Shown: piece by piece, positions 17,402 through 26,175 of the stretch
How positions within the stretch are numbered: the stretch's first letter is position 1
How the letters are laid out: each line of letters begins with the position of its first letter
Source: JARYGU01 sp033795365
GTDB lineage: Bacteria; Pseudomonadota; Alphaproteobacteria; Rhizobiales; Rhizobiaceae
DNA length: 64,000 nucleotides
Assembly: GCA_033795365.1 (NCBI GenBank)
Contig: JARYGU010000001.1
Span: 496,001 to 560,000, forward strand
Direction of reading: 5' to 3'
Notes under the pieces: generated by a model
Database searches by the model: none
The model's input: only the letters and a program-made list of their open reading frames with translations
What the model was told of the DNA's origin: nothing
Position numbers and translations under genes: made by a program

Positions 17402-17896
17402 TCAGTTGCCCGATACGTCGCCTCGAATGGCTGCTTTCCTGCCCCGCGTCCTGCGCGCCGAAGCCGCAATCGCTTTTTCGGCCGCAGCCAGGCCGGCTTC
17501 GAGCTTCGAAAGCCCGTCTTCGCCGAGAAGTCCTGACAGGACCTTTTCATAGCCGCGGGCCAGTTCCACCAGCTCGCGGTAGTGGCGGATGCCGAGATCG
17601 GTCAGTTCCAAATGCTCGACCCGCCTGTCCGCCTCGTTCTCGCTCCGCTTCAACCAACGGCGCTTCTCGAGCGCGCGGACGGCACGGCTGACCTTGGTTT
17701 TATGCATCGAGGAGTGGATGCCGATTTCCGTCGCCGTCATGCGGCTGTTGGCGCCGAGTGCGGCGAGCGTCCTCCATTCCGGTCGCGTCATGCCGTAGCG
17801 ATCCCTGTAGAGCGCCGCAAAGCCGAGGCTGACGAATTCCGTCGCCCGGTTCAGCCGGTAGGGCAGAAATGAATTCAGGTCGAAGTCCGCGCGCAT
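17402..17896 (-). CDS. MarR-family regulator, divergent from hmgA
   Basis: 164 residues from the ATG at 17896; the longer frame to 18013 runs through the hmgA start. Winged helix-turn-helix with MTATEIGIHSSMHKTKVSRAVRALE (about residues 52-75) and the wing KRSENEADRRVEHLELTDLG. MarR proteins are dimeric repressors released by small aromatic ligands. Divergent orientation to hmgA, with a palindrome between them, points to control of homogentisate degradation. That role is inferred from position. Confidence 0.88.
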   Translation of the reverse strand: MRADFDLNSFLPYRLNRATEFVSLGFAALYRDRYGMTRPEWRTLAALGANSRMTATEIGIHSSMHKTKVSRAVRALEKRRWLKRSENEADRRVEHLELTDLGIRHYRELVELARGYEKVLSGLLGEDGLSKLEAGLAAAEKAIAASARRTRGRKAAIRGDVSGN

Positions 17897-17926
17897 GCAT
17901 CCGCCTTGATGGTTACAAAATAGACA

Positions 17927-17940
17927 GTTACGAATGTAAC
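17927..17940. promoter_or_regulatory. Palindrome between marR-type gene and hmgA
   Basis: GTTAC-GAAT-GTAAC, with a further GTTAC half-site at 17912-17916. It lies between the two divergent starts, 31 bases from the regulator start and 36 from hmgA, where a MarR dimer would block both promoters. Confidence 0.6.
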
Positions 17941-17975
17941 CAATTTCTGGCAGTTTTGCAGAGGAGGTGCAAGCC

Positions 17976-19331
17976 ATGCTCGAACACACCAACAGAGCTG
18001 CGGGCCAATCCACCGGGGCCGGAAGCGCCTACATGCCGGGTTTCGGCAACGACTTCGAAACGGAAGCCCTGCCGGATGCCCTTCCGCAAGGACAGAACAG
18101 TCCGCAGAAATGCAATTACGGCCTCTACGCCGAGCAGCTTTCCGGTTCGCCCTTCACCGCCCCTCGCGGCACCAACGAACGCTCCTGGCTCTATCGCATT
18201 CGCCCGAGCGTCAGGCACACACGGCGCTTTTCGATGAGCAGCTATCCCTTCTGGAAGACGGCGCCATGTCTCGACGATCATGCGCTGCCGCTCGGCCAGC
18301 TTCGCTGGGGACCTATCCCGGCGCCTGACGTAAGCGCCGATTTCCTCGAAGGCATCCGTACCATGACGACGGCCGGCGATGCGCTGACGCAGGTCGGAAT
18401 GGCCGCGCATGCTTATGTCTTCGACAGGGATATGGTGGACGACTATTTCTTCAATGCGGACGGCGAGCTTCTGATCGTACCGCAGGCGGGCGCGATCCGC
18501 GTCTTCACCGAGATGGGCATCATGGACGTCGAGCCTCTGGAAATCTGCCTCGTTCCGCGCGGCATGATGTTCAAGGTCTCCGGTCTCGGGGGAGTGGGCG
18601 AATGGCGGGGTTACATCTGTGAGAATTACGGGGCGAAATTCACCCTGCCGGACCGCGGTCCGATCGGGGCCAACTGCCTCGCCAACCCCCGCGACTTCAA
18701 GACGCCCGTTGCCGGTTTCGAGGACAAGGAAACGCCCTGCCGCGTCCATGTCAAATGGTGCGGCAAGTTTTACGTCACCGAGATCGGCCATTCGCCGCTC
18801 GATGTCGTCGCCTGGCACGGAAATTATGCTCCGTTCAAATATGACCTGCGTAGCTTTTCCCCGGTCGGCGCGATCCTCTTCGATCATCCGGATCCGTCGA
18901 TCTTTACCGTGCTGACCGCACCGAGCGGGGAGGAGGGGACTGCGAACGTCGATTTCGTGATCTTCCCGCCGAGATGGAGCGTCGCAGAGCATACGTTTCG
19001 TCCGCCCTGGTATCATCGCAATATCATGAGCGAGTTCATGGGCCTCATTCACGGGCGTTACGATGCGAAGGAGGAGGGCTTCGTTCCCGGCGGCATCAGT
19101 CTTCACAACATGATGCTGCCGCATGGCCCCGATGCCATGGGCTTCCGCAAGGCTTCGGACGCCGAGCTGAAACCGGTGAAGCTCGAAGACACGATGGCCT
19201 TCATGTTCGAGACCCGCTTTCCGCAGCAATTGACCCGGTACTCCGCCGAACTCGAGACGCTGCAGGACGACTATCTCGAATGCTGGGATGGCCTGGAGCG
19301 GAGATTCGACGGAACCCCCGGGATCAGGTGA
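17976..19331 (+). CDS. hmgA: Homogentisate 1,2-dioxygenase
   Basis: 451 residues from the ATG at 17976, with GAGGAGG 8 bases before it. It opens the ring of homogentisate to maleylacetoacetate in tyrosine and phenylalanine breakdown, in the cytosol, with Fe(II). Iron ligands His347 and Glu353 (PPWYHRNIMSEFMG) and His383 (MMLPHGPD) have the same spacing as in the human enzyme (335, 341, 371). The opening YMPGFGNDFETEALPDALP is diagnostic. fahA and maiA follow on the same strand after one oppositely oriented gene. Confidence 0.97.
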   Translation: MLEHTNRAAGQSTGAGSAYMPGFGNDFETEALPDALPQGQNSPQKCNYGLYAEQLSGSPFTAPRGTNERSWLYRIRPSVRHTRRFSMSSYPFWKTAPCLDDHALPLGQLRWGPIPAPDVSADFLEGIRTMTTAGDALTQVGMAAHAYVFDRDMVDDYFFNADGELLIVPQAGAIRVFTEMGIMDVEPLEICLVPRGMMFKVSGLGGVGEWRGYICENYGAKFTLPDRGPIGANCLANPRDFKTPVAGFEDKETPCRVHVKWCGKFYVTEIGHSPLDVVAWHGNYAPFKYDLRSFSPVGAILFDHPDPSIFTVLTAPSGEEGTANVDFVIFPPRWSVAEHTFRPPWYHRNIMSEFMGLIHGRYDAKEEGFVPGGISLHNMMLPHGPDAMGFRKASDAELKPVKLEDTMAFMFETRFPQQLTRYSAELETLQDDYLECWDGLERRFDGTPGIR

Positions 19332-19454
19332 GAAGCCCATGGGATGGCGGCCAGAGTGTTTCCGCTTTCTCCGGGTCTGGAAACGCTCCATCTCTGTGTT
19401 TTTTAAGCAGTTCAAGACGGAAAACCGCTGCGGATTTTTCCTCGCTGCTCTATC

Positions 19455-20018
19455 TCAGCCGCCGCCTTGCCACTGCTTCACCGCCTCCAGCGGCCAGACG
19501 AGCATGAGAATGTTCAACGCCAACCCATCGCGGATCAGCCATATGGTCAGTGCCTCGAAGAGGACGATCATGGCGATGCTCGCCCAAACGGGCAATCTGG
19601 ACGCCAGGAAGAAGCCAACCACCATCGCCGCGATGTCGGCGCTGGAATTGATGACGCTGTCGCCGAAATAGTCGAGCGAGATCGTCGCGTCGCGATAGCG
19701 GTTGATGATGAAATCGGTATTCTCGAATATCTCCCAGGCGCATTCCACCAGAAGGGCGAGCGCCATGCGCACCGGCAGGCCAGCCCGAGGGAGGAGGAGC
19801 GTGAAGAGGCCGTAGAACAGGATGCCGTGAATGATGTGGCTCGGCGTGTACCAGTCCGTCAGGTGCTGGGAATTTTCCGAGGAGACGACGACGCCGTGCC
19901 AGAGCTTCACATAACCGCATTTGCAGATCCAGATGCGGCCCATCAGATGAAGGATTACAGCTGTAACGGCTATCGCGGCGGTCGCAAGGCCCAGGGATTT
20001 CGCAACGGAACGGTTCAA
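19455..20018 (-). CDS. DUF2585 / UPF0314 family membrane protein
   Basis: 187 residues with about five membrane helices. The conserved core runs HGVVVSSENSQHLTDWYTPS (about 41-60), then HIIHGILFYGL, ECAWEIFENTDFIINRYRD (about 91-109) and DYFGDSVINSSADI, which mark the UPF0314 family of alphaproteobacteria. Function unknown. It is on the opposite strand between hmgA and fahA, so it is probably independent of tyrosine degradation. Confidence 0.9.
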   Translation of the reverse strand: MNRSVAKSLGLATAAIAVTAVILHLMGRIWICKCGYVKLWHGVVVSSENSQHLTDWYTPSHIIHGILFYGLFTLLLPRAGLPVRMALALLVECAWEIFENTDFIINRYRDATISLDYFGDSVINSSADIAAMVVGFFLASRLPVWASIAMIVLFEALTIWLIRDGLALNILMLVWPLEAVKQWQGGG

Positions 20019-20140
20019 GGCGGCTTCCTAGGAGAGTTGCGTGCGGACTTCCGACGCAGAAGGGGAGGGGACGGGCCGGCGGGAAGATGCCATACTGAAG
20101 CGAACAAAGACAAGATGTCGGACCGGAACCGGGAGGAAAC

Positions 20141-21157
20141 ATGAAACTCGCAACATTGAAGGACACCACGCGTGACGGCAGGCTCGTGGTGGTATCGAAG
20201 GATCTGACCCGCTGCTCCGAAGTCGGCCACATCGCCCCCACGCTGCAGGCGGCGCTCGACGACTGGTCTCATGCCGCACCGCGCCTTGCCCGGGTGGCGG
20301 AAGGCATGGAAACCGGCTCGCAGCCCTCGACACGCTTCCATGAGCACGACGCCGCATCGCCTCTCCCGCGCGCCTATCAGTGGGCGGATGGTTCGGCCTA
20401 TGTCAATCATGTGGAATTGGTGCGCAAAGCGCGCAAGGTAGACATGCCGGAGAACTTCTGGACCGAGCCGCTGATCTATCAGGGCGGCTCCGACAGTTTT
20501 CTGGGGCCGCGCGACCCTATCGTCGTGGCCGACGAATCCCATGGCGCCGACATGGAAGGCGAGATCGCCGTCATCGTCGGCGATGTGCCGATGGGCGCGA
20601 CGGTCGAAGAGGCCCGCGAGGCGATCCGGCTGATCATGCTCGCGAACGACATCTCGCTGCGCGGCCTCATACCCGCCGAACTTGCCAAGGGCTTCGGCTT
20701 CTTCCAGTCCAAGCCTTCGTCGTCCTTCTCGCCGGTTGCCGTAACCCCGGATGAGCTCGGCAGCGCATGGGACGGAGGCAAGCTGCATCTCCCTCTTCTG
20801 GTGAGCCTGAACGGCACGCCTTTCGGAAAGGCCAACGCCGGCGTCGACATGACTTTCGACTTCCCGCAGCTGATCGCCCATGCCGCAAGGACCCGGCCGC
20901 TTTGCGCCGGTTCGATCATCGGCTCCGGCACGGTATCCAACAAGCGGGACGGCGGTCCCGGCAAGCCGGTCTCCGAAGGGGGCGCGGGCTATTCCTGCAT
21001 CGCGGAGCTGCGCATGATCGAAACCATAGAACGCGGAACCCCGAAGACGCCATTTCTGAGATTCGGCGATACCGTACGCATCGAGATAAAGGACGAGATC
21101 GGTCATTCGATCTTCGGCGCGATCGAACAGACCGTAAGCAAGTACGAACATAGCTGA
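20141..21157 (+). CDS. fahA: Fumarylacetoacetase (short form)
   Basis: 338 residues; ATG at 20141 with GGGAGGAAAC before it. It cleaves fumarylacetoacetate to fumarate and acetoacetate, the last step of homogentisate breakdown. The FAH fold is seen in DMEGEIAVIVGDVP (metal-binding Glu), LANDISLRGLIPAE, GFGFFQSKPSSSFSP (metal Lys region) and the late CAGSIIGSGTVSN. The about 340-residue form is common in alphaproteobacteria and shorter than the mammalian enzyme. It is 62 bases before maiA. A diketo-deoxysugar hydrolase of the same superfamily was considered, but the hmgA/maiA context decides. Confidence 0.92.
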   Translation: MKLATLKDTTRDGRLVVVSKDLTRCSEVGHIAPTLQAALDDWSHAAPRLARVAEGMETGSQPSTRFHEHDAASPLPRAYQWADGSAYVNHVELVRKARKVDMPENFWTEPLIYQGGSDSFLGPRDPIVVADESHGADMEGEIAVIVGDVPMGATVEEAREAIRLIMLANDISLRGLIPAELAKGFGFFQSKPSSSFSPVAVTPDELGSAWDGGKLHLPLLVSLNGTPFGKANAGVDMTFDFPQLIAHAARTRPLCAGSIIGSGTVSNKRDGGPGKPVSEGGAGYSCIAELRMIETIERGTPKTPFLRFGDTVRIEIKDEIGHSIFGAIEQTVSKYEHS

Positions 21158-21218
21158 CATGGGCTTGCCGCGCCGCCAGGCTCGGCGCGAGCATGCCCGA
21201 GACCGACCGGGAGGCTTC

Positions 21219-21863
21219 ATGAGCGAGACCGTGCTCTACGACTACTGGCGCTCCTCTGCGAGCTATCGGGTGCGCATAGCATTGAACAGCCTTGGTATCG
21301 GCTATCGCGCCGTGCCGGTCAATCTTCTCGAGAAAGCGCATAAATCCGACCTGCATCTCTCCCGCAATCCGCAAGGCTTGATTCCCGTCCTGGAGATCGA
21401 CGGAATGACGATGACGCAGTCGCTCGCCATCGTCGAATATCTTGCCGAAACGCATCCCGACAGAGGGATCCTGCCTTTCGACGCAGCCGGCCGGCAGAGG
21501 GTGCGTGCGCTCTCCTATGCGATTGCCATGGATATCCATCCCGTCTGCAATCTGGCCGTCACGGCTCATGTGATGGAGCTGACGGGCGGCGGGGAGGAGA
21601 CGCGCGCTGCCTGGATAAGGAAGTTCACGGGGGAGGGGCTCGCGGCGGTCGAAAAGATGCTGGATCATCCGTCCGCCGGACGGTTCTGCCATGGCGACAC
21701 GCCCGGCATGGCGGATTTCTGCCTGATCCCGCAGGTCTACAATGCAGGGCGCTGGAGCGTCGACATCTCCGCCTTCACGCGCATCCGTCGTATCGCGGAG
21801 GCGTGCGCGGACCTGCCGGCCTTCCGCGCCGCCCATCCGGACGTCGTCAAGCCGGCAGGATAG
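21219..21863 (+). CDS. maiA: Maleylacetoacetate isomerase (zeta-class GST)
   Basis: 214 residues from the ATG at 21219 (GGGAGG upstream). A glutathione-dependent cis-trans isomerase that converts maleylacetoacetate to fumarylacetoacetate. The zeta-class mark YWRSSASYRVRIALN (residues 8-22, with the catalytic SSAS-type loop) is followed by NPQGLIPVLEIDG and TQSLAIVEYLAE. The C-terminal helical domain has the normal length. It completes the hmgA-fahA-maiA set. Confidence 0.95.
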   Translation: MSETVLYDYWRSSASYRVRIALNSLGIGYRAVPVNLLEKAHKSDLHLSRNPQGLIPVLEIDGMTMTQSLAIVEYLAETHPDRGILPFDAAGRQRVRALSYAIAMDIHPVCNLAVTAHVMELTGGGEETRAAWIRKFTGEGLAAVEKMLDHPSAGRFCHGDTPGMADFCLIPQVYNAGRWSVDISAFTRIRRIAEACADLPAFRAAHPDVVKPAG

Positions 21864-21892
21864 AGCGCCGGCAGTTCCGGCCGCGAAATCGC

Positions 21893-21922
21893 TCGACCGC
21901 CGCGTTATTGCACGGCGGTCGA
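21893..21922. terminator. Bidirectional hairpin between maiA and TRAP operon
   Basis: TCGACCGCCG and CGGCGGTCGA form a 10-base stem around a 10-base loop. The loop holds the stop codon of the TRAP large permease gene at 21905-21907. It lies between two convergent genes and probably ends transcription from both sides, although no T-run is present. Confidence 0.5.
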
Positions 21923-23218
21923 TCCGTAGATGAGATCCGGAAGCCAGAGCGAAAGCTGCGGGAAAGCGCTGAGGATCACCAGCAGGACAAGCATCATCGC
22001 CAGGTAGGGCAGCACTTCGCGCGCATAGGCCATCATCGGAACGCGCATGACCATGGACGAGATGTACATGAGGCCGCCGACGGGCGGCGTAATGCCCGCG
22101 ATCGTCAGGTTGGTGATGAAGACGATGCCGAAATGCACCCGGTCGATACCGACCCCGTCGATGATCGGGATCAGCATCGGCGTCAGGATGATGAGGGCTG
22201 CCGACCCCTCGATCGCCGTACCGATGACGATCAGCAGGAGATTGATGAGCAGGAGCATGACAAGCGGATTGTCGGTAACGCCGCCGAGCCAGCCGGACAT
22301 GGCTTGGGGTACCTGTTCCCAGGCGAGATAGAAGCCGAACGCCGCCGCAGCGCAGATCATGATCATGACGACGGCGGAATCGCGCACGGCTTCCGCCAGC
22401 ACTTCCGGAATCTGCCGGATCGTGAACTCCCGATAGCCGACAACAGCCACGAACAGCACATATATCACGACGACGGCACCGGCCTCCGTGGTGGTGAAAA
22501 TGCCGTAGCGCGTGCCCGCGAAGATGACGACGGGGATGGAGAGCGCCCAAAGCCCGTCCACCAGCGCCTTCCAGCCTTCCGCACGGGTCGCGCGCTTGTC
22601 GCGCAAAGGCTTGTAACCTCTCCTCCTCGCGATGAAGTGGGTGGTGATCATCAATCCGAGCGCCAGCACGAGGCCGGGCACGACGCCGGCCGCGAAGAGG
22701 CGCCCGATCGAGGTCTCCGCCAGGAAGCCGTAAACGATGAGGCCGATCGAGGGCGGAATGAGACTCGTGATGATGGCCGCCGACGAGGTGATCACGGCGG
22801 CGAACGCCCGGCTGTAGCCGCGCGCGGCCATTTCGATGCCGAGCGTCTTGGCGAGCATCGCCGCATCCGCATTGGCGGAGGCCGTAAGCCCGCCCAGCAG
22901 CGTGCCGAGCACGGTGCACATCTGCGCGAGCGCGCCAGTCATATGGCCTACCAGCACGTCAGCGAGGTTCAGGAGCCGGCGCGTGATCCCGGAGGCGTTC
23001 ATGATGCAGCCCGCGAGCACGAAGAGAGGCAGCGCCAGCAGCGAGACCGACTGACTGCCCTCCGCCATCTCCTGCGCGAAGTTGCCGAGCGGAATCATGT
23101 CCATGTTCAGGAAGAAGAAGGCGAGCGCGCCGATCGCCATCGCCCAGGTGATGGGCGTCGACAGCAGGAAAAGCACGAGGACGAGCAGGGAAGGGCCCGC
23201 AAGATGGAGGAGGGTCAT
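21905..23218 (-). CDS. TRAP transporter large permease (DctM family)
   Basis: 437 residues from the ATG at 23218, with GGAGG upstream, overlapping the small-permease frame by 4 bases. About twelve membrane helices run throughout. The DctM core includes ALPLFVLAGCIMNASGITRR (about 64-83), GGLTASANADAAMLAKTLG, SLIPPSIGLIVYGF and NLTIAGITPPVGGLMY. It moves an organic acid or sugar acid with a Na+ or H+ gradient, taking ligand from the periplasmic binding protein. The substrate is unknown. Confidence 0.93.
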   Translation of the reverse strand: MTLLHLAGPSLLVLVLFLLSTPITWAMAIGALAFFFLNMDMIPLGNFAQEMAEGSQSVSLLALPLFVLAGCIMNASGITRRLLNLADVLVGHMTGALAQMCTVLGTLLGGLTASANADAAMLAKTLGIEMAARGYSRAFAAVITSSAAIITSLIPPSIGLIVYGFLAETSIGRLFAAGVVPGLVLALGLMITTHFIARRRGYKPLRDKRATRAEGWKALVDGLWALSIPVVIFAGTRYGIFTTTEAGAVVVIYVLFVAVVGYREFTIRQIPEVLAEAVRDSAVVMIMICAAAAFGFYLAWEQVPQAMSGWLGGVTDNPLVMLLLINLLLIVIGTAIEGSAALIILTPMLIPIIDGVGIDRVHFGIVFITNLTIAGITPPVGGLMYISSMVMRVPMMAYAREVLPYLAMMLVLLVILSAFPQLSLWLPDLIYGSTAVQ

Positions 23219-23741
23219 ATCAGCGATTCCGCGTTGCGGTGCACCCTTACAGCCCAGGGCCGCTCGACGATGAGGTGCTGGATCAGCATGCCGGCCGAAG
23301 CGAGCGCCAGCGGGCCGTAGGAGAGGCTGCGCGAGAGATCGAGCGCGATCGTATGCACGTTTCGGGATGTCCAGGCCTGCCAGGCGAAGAGCGCGCTCAT
23401 CAGAATGAAGAAGACGGCGAGCAGCAGATAGTTGAACCAGCCGATCGCCTTCTGCCAGCCATCCGGCAGAGGGCTGCGACCAGGACGTCGATCGCCGCAT
23501 GCGAGCCGAGGCGCACGCCGGCAACCGCGCCGAAGAACACCAGATAGGCGAAAGCCATGATTGCGAGCTCATAGGTCCAGGCCGCGGGCTGCGGAAATAT
23601 GTAGCGGCTGATCACGCCCCACAGGATGGAAAAGACGATGGCGAGAAGAGCGACGACGCCGATCGCCTCGTCGGCCCTTCGCAGGCTGAGAAGCGGCGCC
23701 TGCCGGTCCGGCATTTGCGGTTCCATGCGAGCCTCGGTCAT
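23215..23741 (-). pseudogene. TRAP small permease (DctQ family), split by a frameshift
   Basis: Two frames together make one DctQ protein. The first, from 23741, covers helices 1-2 and a part ending AIDVLVAAL. The second continues with LPDGWQKAIGWFNYLLLAVF and MSALFAWQAW to the stop at 23215. The total span is 527 bases, one short of a whole 176 codons, so one base is missing near GCAGCCCTCTGCCGG (about 23480). The restored protein would be 175 residues, the usual DctQ size. Either a sequencing error or a real inactivation; without DctQ, TRAP transport fails. The stop still overlaps the DctM start by 4 bases, and the downstream reading frame is otherwise intact. Confidence 0.8.
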
Positions 23742-23759
23742 TACGGGATTTTCAGAAAG

Positions 23760-23784
23760 GGAAGCTCGGCAAGACCGAGCTTCC
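23760..23784 (-). promoter_or_regulatory. Intercistronic hairpin after TRAP binding-protein gene
   Basis: GGAAGCTCGG and CCGAGCTTCC form a perfect 10-base stem with a 5-base loop between the binding-protein stop and the small-permease start. No T-run. Same position as the hairpins in the three ABC operons. Confidence 0.6.
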
Positions 23785-23801
23785 GCCGGGCGTCAGGCTT
23801 T

Positions 23802-24779
23802 TTACTGCGCCATGGCTTCCTGCACGCGCTCGTACATGCCGGGCGTGATGTTCGGAACCTTGCCATAGGCGGCGCGCGAGGCTTCCACGAAGGCCGGGAC
23901 GTCGACATCGCTGACGATGTCGACGCCGGAATCGGCAAGCTGCTTGGCGTAGCTGTCGTCGGTCTCGAGCGTCATCTGCGTCAACTCCTTCGCGATCTTC
24001 TCACCTTCCTCCGTCATGACCTTCTGAAGGTCTTCCGGCAGGCCGTTGAAGAAGCTGGCGGAGGCGACCCAGGCGGTGAACATGATCTGGTGCCCGGTCT
24101 TGGAGATCACCTTGCGGGTTTCGTTGAGCTTGGAGCCGGCGATCGAGCCGAAGGGACCTTCGGCAGCGTCGACCACGCCCGTCTGCAGGGCGTTGTAGAC
24201 GTCGCCCCAGGGCAGTTCCGTCGGACGGGCGCCGTAGTTGCCGAAGGTGGCCATCATGATCGGCGAAGACGGAACGCGGATGGTCACCCCCTCCAGATCA
24301 GCCGGCGTGCGGATAGCCTTGTCCGCAATGACGTGACGATAGCCGAAGAGACCGTTCGCCATGAAGATTTTGAGGCCCTGCGCTTCAAGCTTCCCGGAGA
24401 GCTCCTTGAAAAGATCGGACGCGAACAGGCGGTCCGTCGCCTCGAGGCTGGGAAAGACATAAGGCCCGGCAAGGATCGACAGGTCCGGCACGAACTGGCC
24501 GAGCTGGCCGTAGTCGGTGGCACTGAGCAGGCTCGCGCCGCTCATCACCATCTCGTTGACCTTCTTCTGCGCGCCGAGCTGGTCGCCGGTCATGACCGTA
24601 ATCGCGATCCGTCCCCCGGAGCGTTCGCCGACCCGTTCGGCATAGAGTTTCATCGCCTTGACGATGGGCTCGTTGGGGTTCACCTGCGACGTGGAAAAAC
24701 GCAGATTGTACTCCTGCGCCAAAGCGGTTCCGCAAAATCCGAGCAGGGCCACAGCGGCCGCGGCAAGCAACGTCTTCAT
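23802..24779 (-). CDS. TRAP transporter substrate-binding protein (DctP family)
   Basis: 325 residues from the ATG at 24779, preceded by GGGAGAG. A clear signal peptide (MKTLLAAAAVALLGFCGTALA, cut near residue 21) directs it to the periplasm. DctP features include NEPIVKAMKLYAERVGERSGG, the ligand-carboxylate Arg in TIRVPSSPIM (about residue 164), and PWGDVYNALQTGVVDAAEGP. The conserved Arg implies a carboxylate-bearing ligand. First gene of the three-gene TRAP operon. Confidence 0.93.
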   Translation of the reverse strand: MKTLLAAAAVALLGFCGTALAQEYNLRFSTSQVNPNEPIVKAMKLYAERVGERSGGRIAITVMTGDQLGAQKKVNEMVMSGASLLSATDYGQLGQFVPDLSILAGPYVFPSLEATDRLFASDLFKELSGKLEAQGLKIFMANGLFGYRHVIADKAIRTPADLEGVTIRVPSSPIMMATFGNYGARPTELPWGDVYNALQTGVVDAAEGPFGSIAGSKLNETRKVISKTGHQIMFTAWVASASFFNGLPEDLQKVMTEEGEKIAKELTQMTLETDDSYAKQLADSGVDIVSDVDVPAFVEASRAAYGKVPNITPGMYERVQEAMAQ

Positions 24780-24904
24780 GTTTCTCTCCCGCCGGACTCC
24801 TCTCCGGCATTCATATACGAATAAAAACGTTATGTAAGAATAGACGCCGGACGTCAAGCTGAAACCGTGCATGAGGCAGGCAATGGAAAACCGGACGGCG
24901 GCCA

Positions 24905-24946
24905 AACAAAAAAGCCGGGTAAAAAAAGCCCGGCTTATTCTTTTTT
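24905..24946. terminator. Rho-independent terminator
   Basis: AAGCCGGG (24912-24919) and CCCGGCTT (24929-24936) form a perfect stem. Read leftward it is followed by TTTTTTGTTT, and rightward by ATTCTTTTTT. It ends the leftward deoxy-sugar operon just past the SDR stop at 24977 and insulates the TRAP promoter. Confidence 0.85.
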
Positions 24947-24976
24947 GAATGAATATATCGCTGGTAAGTTAAAGCG

Positions 24977-25711
24977 TCAGATCGTCCAGCCGCCGTCGAT
25001 GGCATAGGCCTGGCCGGACGTATAGCCGGCACTCGCCAGATAGACCGCCAGATCGGCGATCTCCTCCGGCGTGCCGAGACGCCCCATCGGCTGGCGCGCG
25101 ATGAAGGCGGCGCGCGCCGTTTCATAGTCGCCCTGTGCGCGCATGCGCTCCTGCAGCGACGGGCTTTCGACCGTTCCCGGGCAGATGGCGTTGCACCGGA
25201 TTCCTTGCGTCACATAGTCCGCCGCGACGGCCTTGGTCAGCCCGATGACGGCAGCCTTCGTCACGCCGTAGGCGAAGCGGTTCGGCACGCCCTTCACGCT
25301 GGACGCGACAGACGCCATGTTGATGATCGAGCCGTCCTTGCGCTCCAGCATGCCGGGCAGCACGGCGCGAATGGTTCGGATCATCGCCTTGACGTTCAGG
25401 TCGAAGGCGAATTCCAGGTCCTTGTCCGGCATTTCCATGATGCTTCCGGCGTGAACCACGCCGGCGCAGTTGAACAGCACGTCGACCGTACCGATGCCGG
25501 CAACGAGCGTCTTTACGGCCGTGTCATCGAGAACATTGAGCTTGTGGATGGTGATCCCCGTCTCTCCGGAAAGCTCGGAAAGAACGTCCATGTTGATATC
25601 GGTCGCATGCACCGTCGCACCGGCCTTTGCAAAGGCGAGCGCCGATGCCCGGCCGATGCCTTGCGCAGCGGCGGTGATCAGAACGGTCTTGCCTGCCAGA
25701 TTGGCTGTCAT
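24977..25711 (-). CDS. SDR oxidoreductase, 2-keto-3-deoxy-L-fuconate dehydrogenase-like
   Basis: 244 residues from the ATG at 25711 (AAGGA upstream); a GTG at 25726 would overlap the gene before it. Classical short-chain dehydrogenase: TAAAQGIGRASALAFAKAG nucleotide loop, NCAGVVHAGSI, catalytic Ser in INMASVASSVKG, and YGVTKAA with Tyr and Lys. The opening and the DINMD residues after beta-2 favour NAD+. In deoxy-sugar pathways this step oxidises the 2-keto-3-deoxyaldonate to a 2,4-diketo acid. Last gene of the cluster. The exact substrate is inferred. Confidence 0.85.
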   Translation of the reverse strand: MTANLAGKTVLITAAAQGIGRASALAFAKAGATVHATDINMDVLSELSGETGITIHKLNVLDDTAVKTLVAGIGTVDVLFNCAGVVHAGSIMEMPDKDLEFAFDLNVKAMIRTIRAVLPGMLERKDGSIINMASVASSVKGVPNRFAYGVTKAAVIGLTKAVAADYVTQGIRCNAICPGTVESPSLQERMRAQGDYETARAAFIARQPMGRLGTPEEIADLAVYLASAGYTSGQAYAIDGGWTI

Positions 25712-25722
25712 GGTGTAGTCCT

Positions 25723-26172
25723 TCACTTCTGTTTGCGTTCGACCAGCAGGATATGGTCTGCCGCCAGAACAACTTCATTTCGCTGGTTGAGCACCTCGCA
25801 ACGCTCGACCACCCGGCCCATCTCCGGCCGTTTCGGGTCATCCTCCTTGGCCGAAATCGTGACGCGCGTGCGGATCGTATCGCCGATATGGACAGGCCGG
25901 ATGAAGCGCAATCTATCGTAGCCGTAGGAAAAAGCGACGGGATTGATGAGCGAGGCGGTCAGCCCGACGCCGATCGAGAAGATCATCGTGCCATGAGCGA
26001 TGCGCTGGCCGCCCGGCATGGTTTTCGCAAACTCGGCATCCATATGATGCGGGAAGAAATCCCCGGTATGTCCCGCATGAACGACGAAATCCGTCTCGGT
26101 GATCGTGCGGCCGGTCGTCGTGCGCACATGGTCGAGCGCGTAATTTTCGAAATAGATGGTCTGTTCGGACAT
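25723..26172 (-). CDS. MaoC-like dehydratase / hotdog-fold protein
   Basis: 149 residues, a single hotdog domain of the MaoC_dehydratas family. The hydratase-2 motif is present in HTGDFFPHHMDAEFAK (about residues 35-50), with the catalytic Asp and His five apart. It also has the FSYGYDRLRFIRPVHIGDTI block shared with the protein at 38590-39141. R-hydratases of this family add water to enoyl-CoA, but nothing else in this sugar cluster uses CoA, so it may act on a free dehydrated acid. It follows the Gfo/Idh gene by 3 bases and is clearly part of the operon. Confidence 0.8.
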   Translation of the reverse strand: MSEQTIYFENYALDHVRTTTGRTITETDFVVHAGHTGDFFPHHMDAEFAKTMPGGQRIAHGTMIFSIGVGLTASLINPVAFSYGYDRLRFIRPVHIGDTIRTRVTISAKEDDPKRPEMGRVVERCEVLNQRNEVVLAADHILLVERKQK

Positions 26173-26175
26173 GGT

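Noticed and set aside
20141..21157. Assignment as 2,4-diketo-3-deoxy-L-fuconate hydrolase
   Set aside because: The same superfamily, but hmgA and maiA flank it; fumarylacetoacetase is the simpler call.
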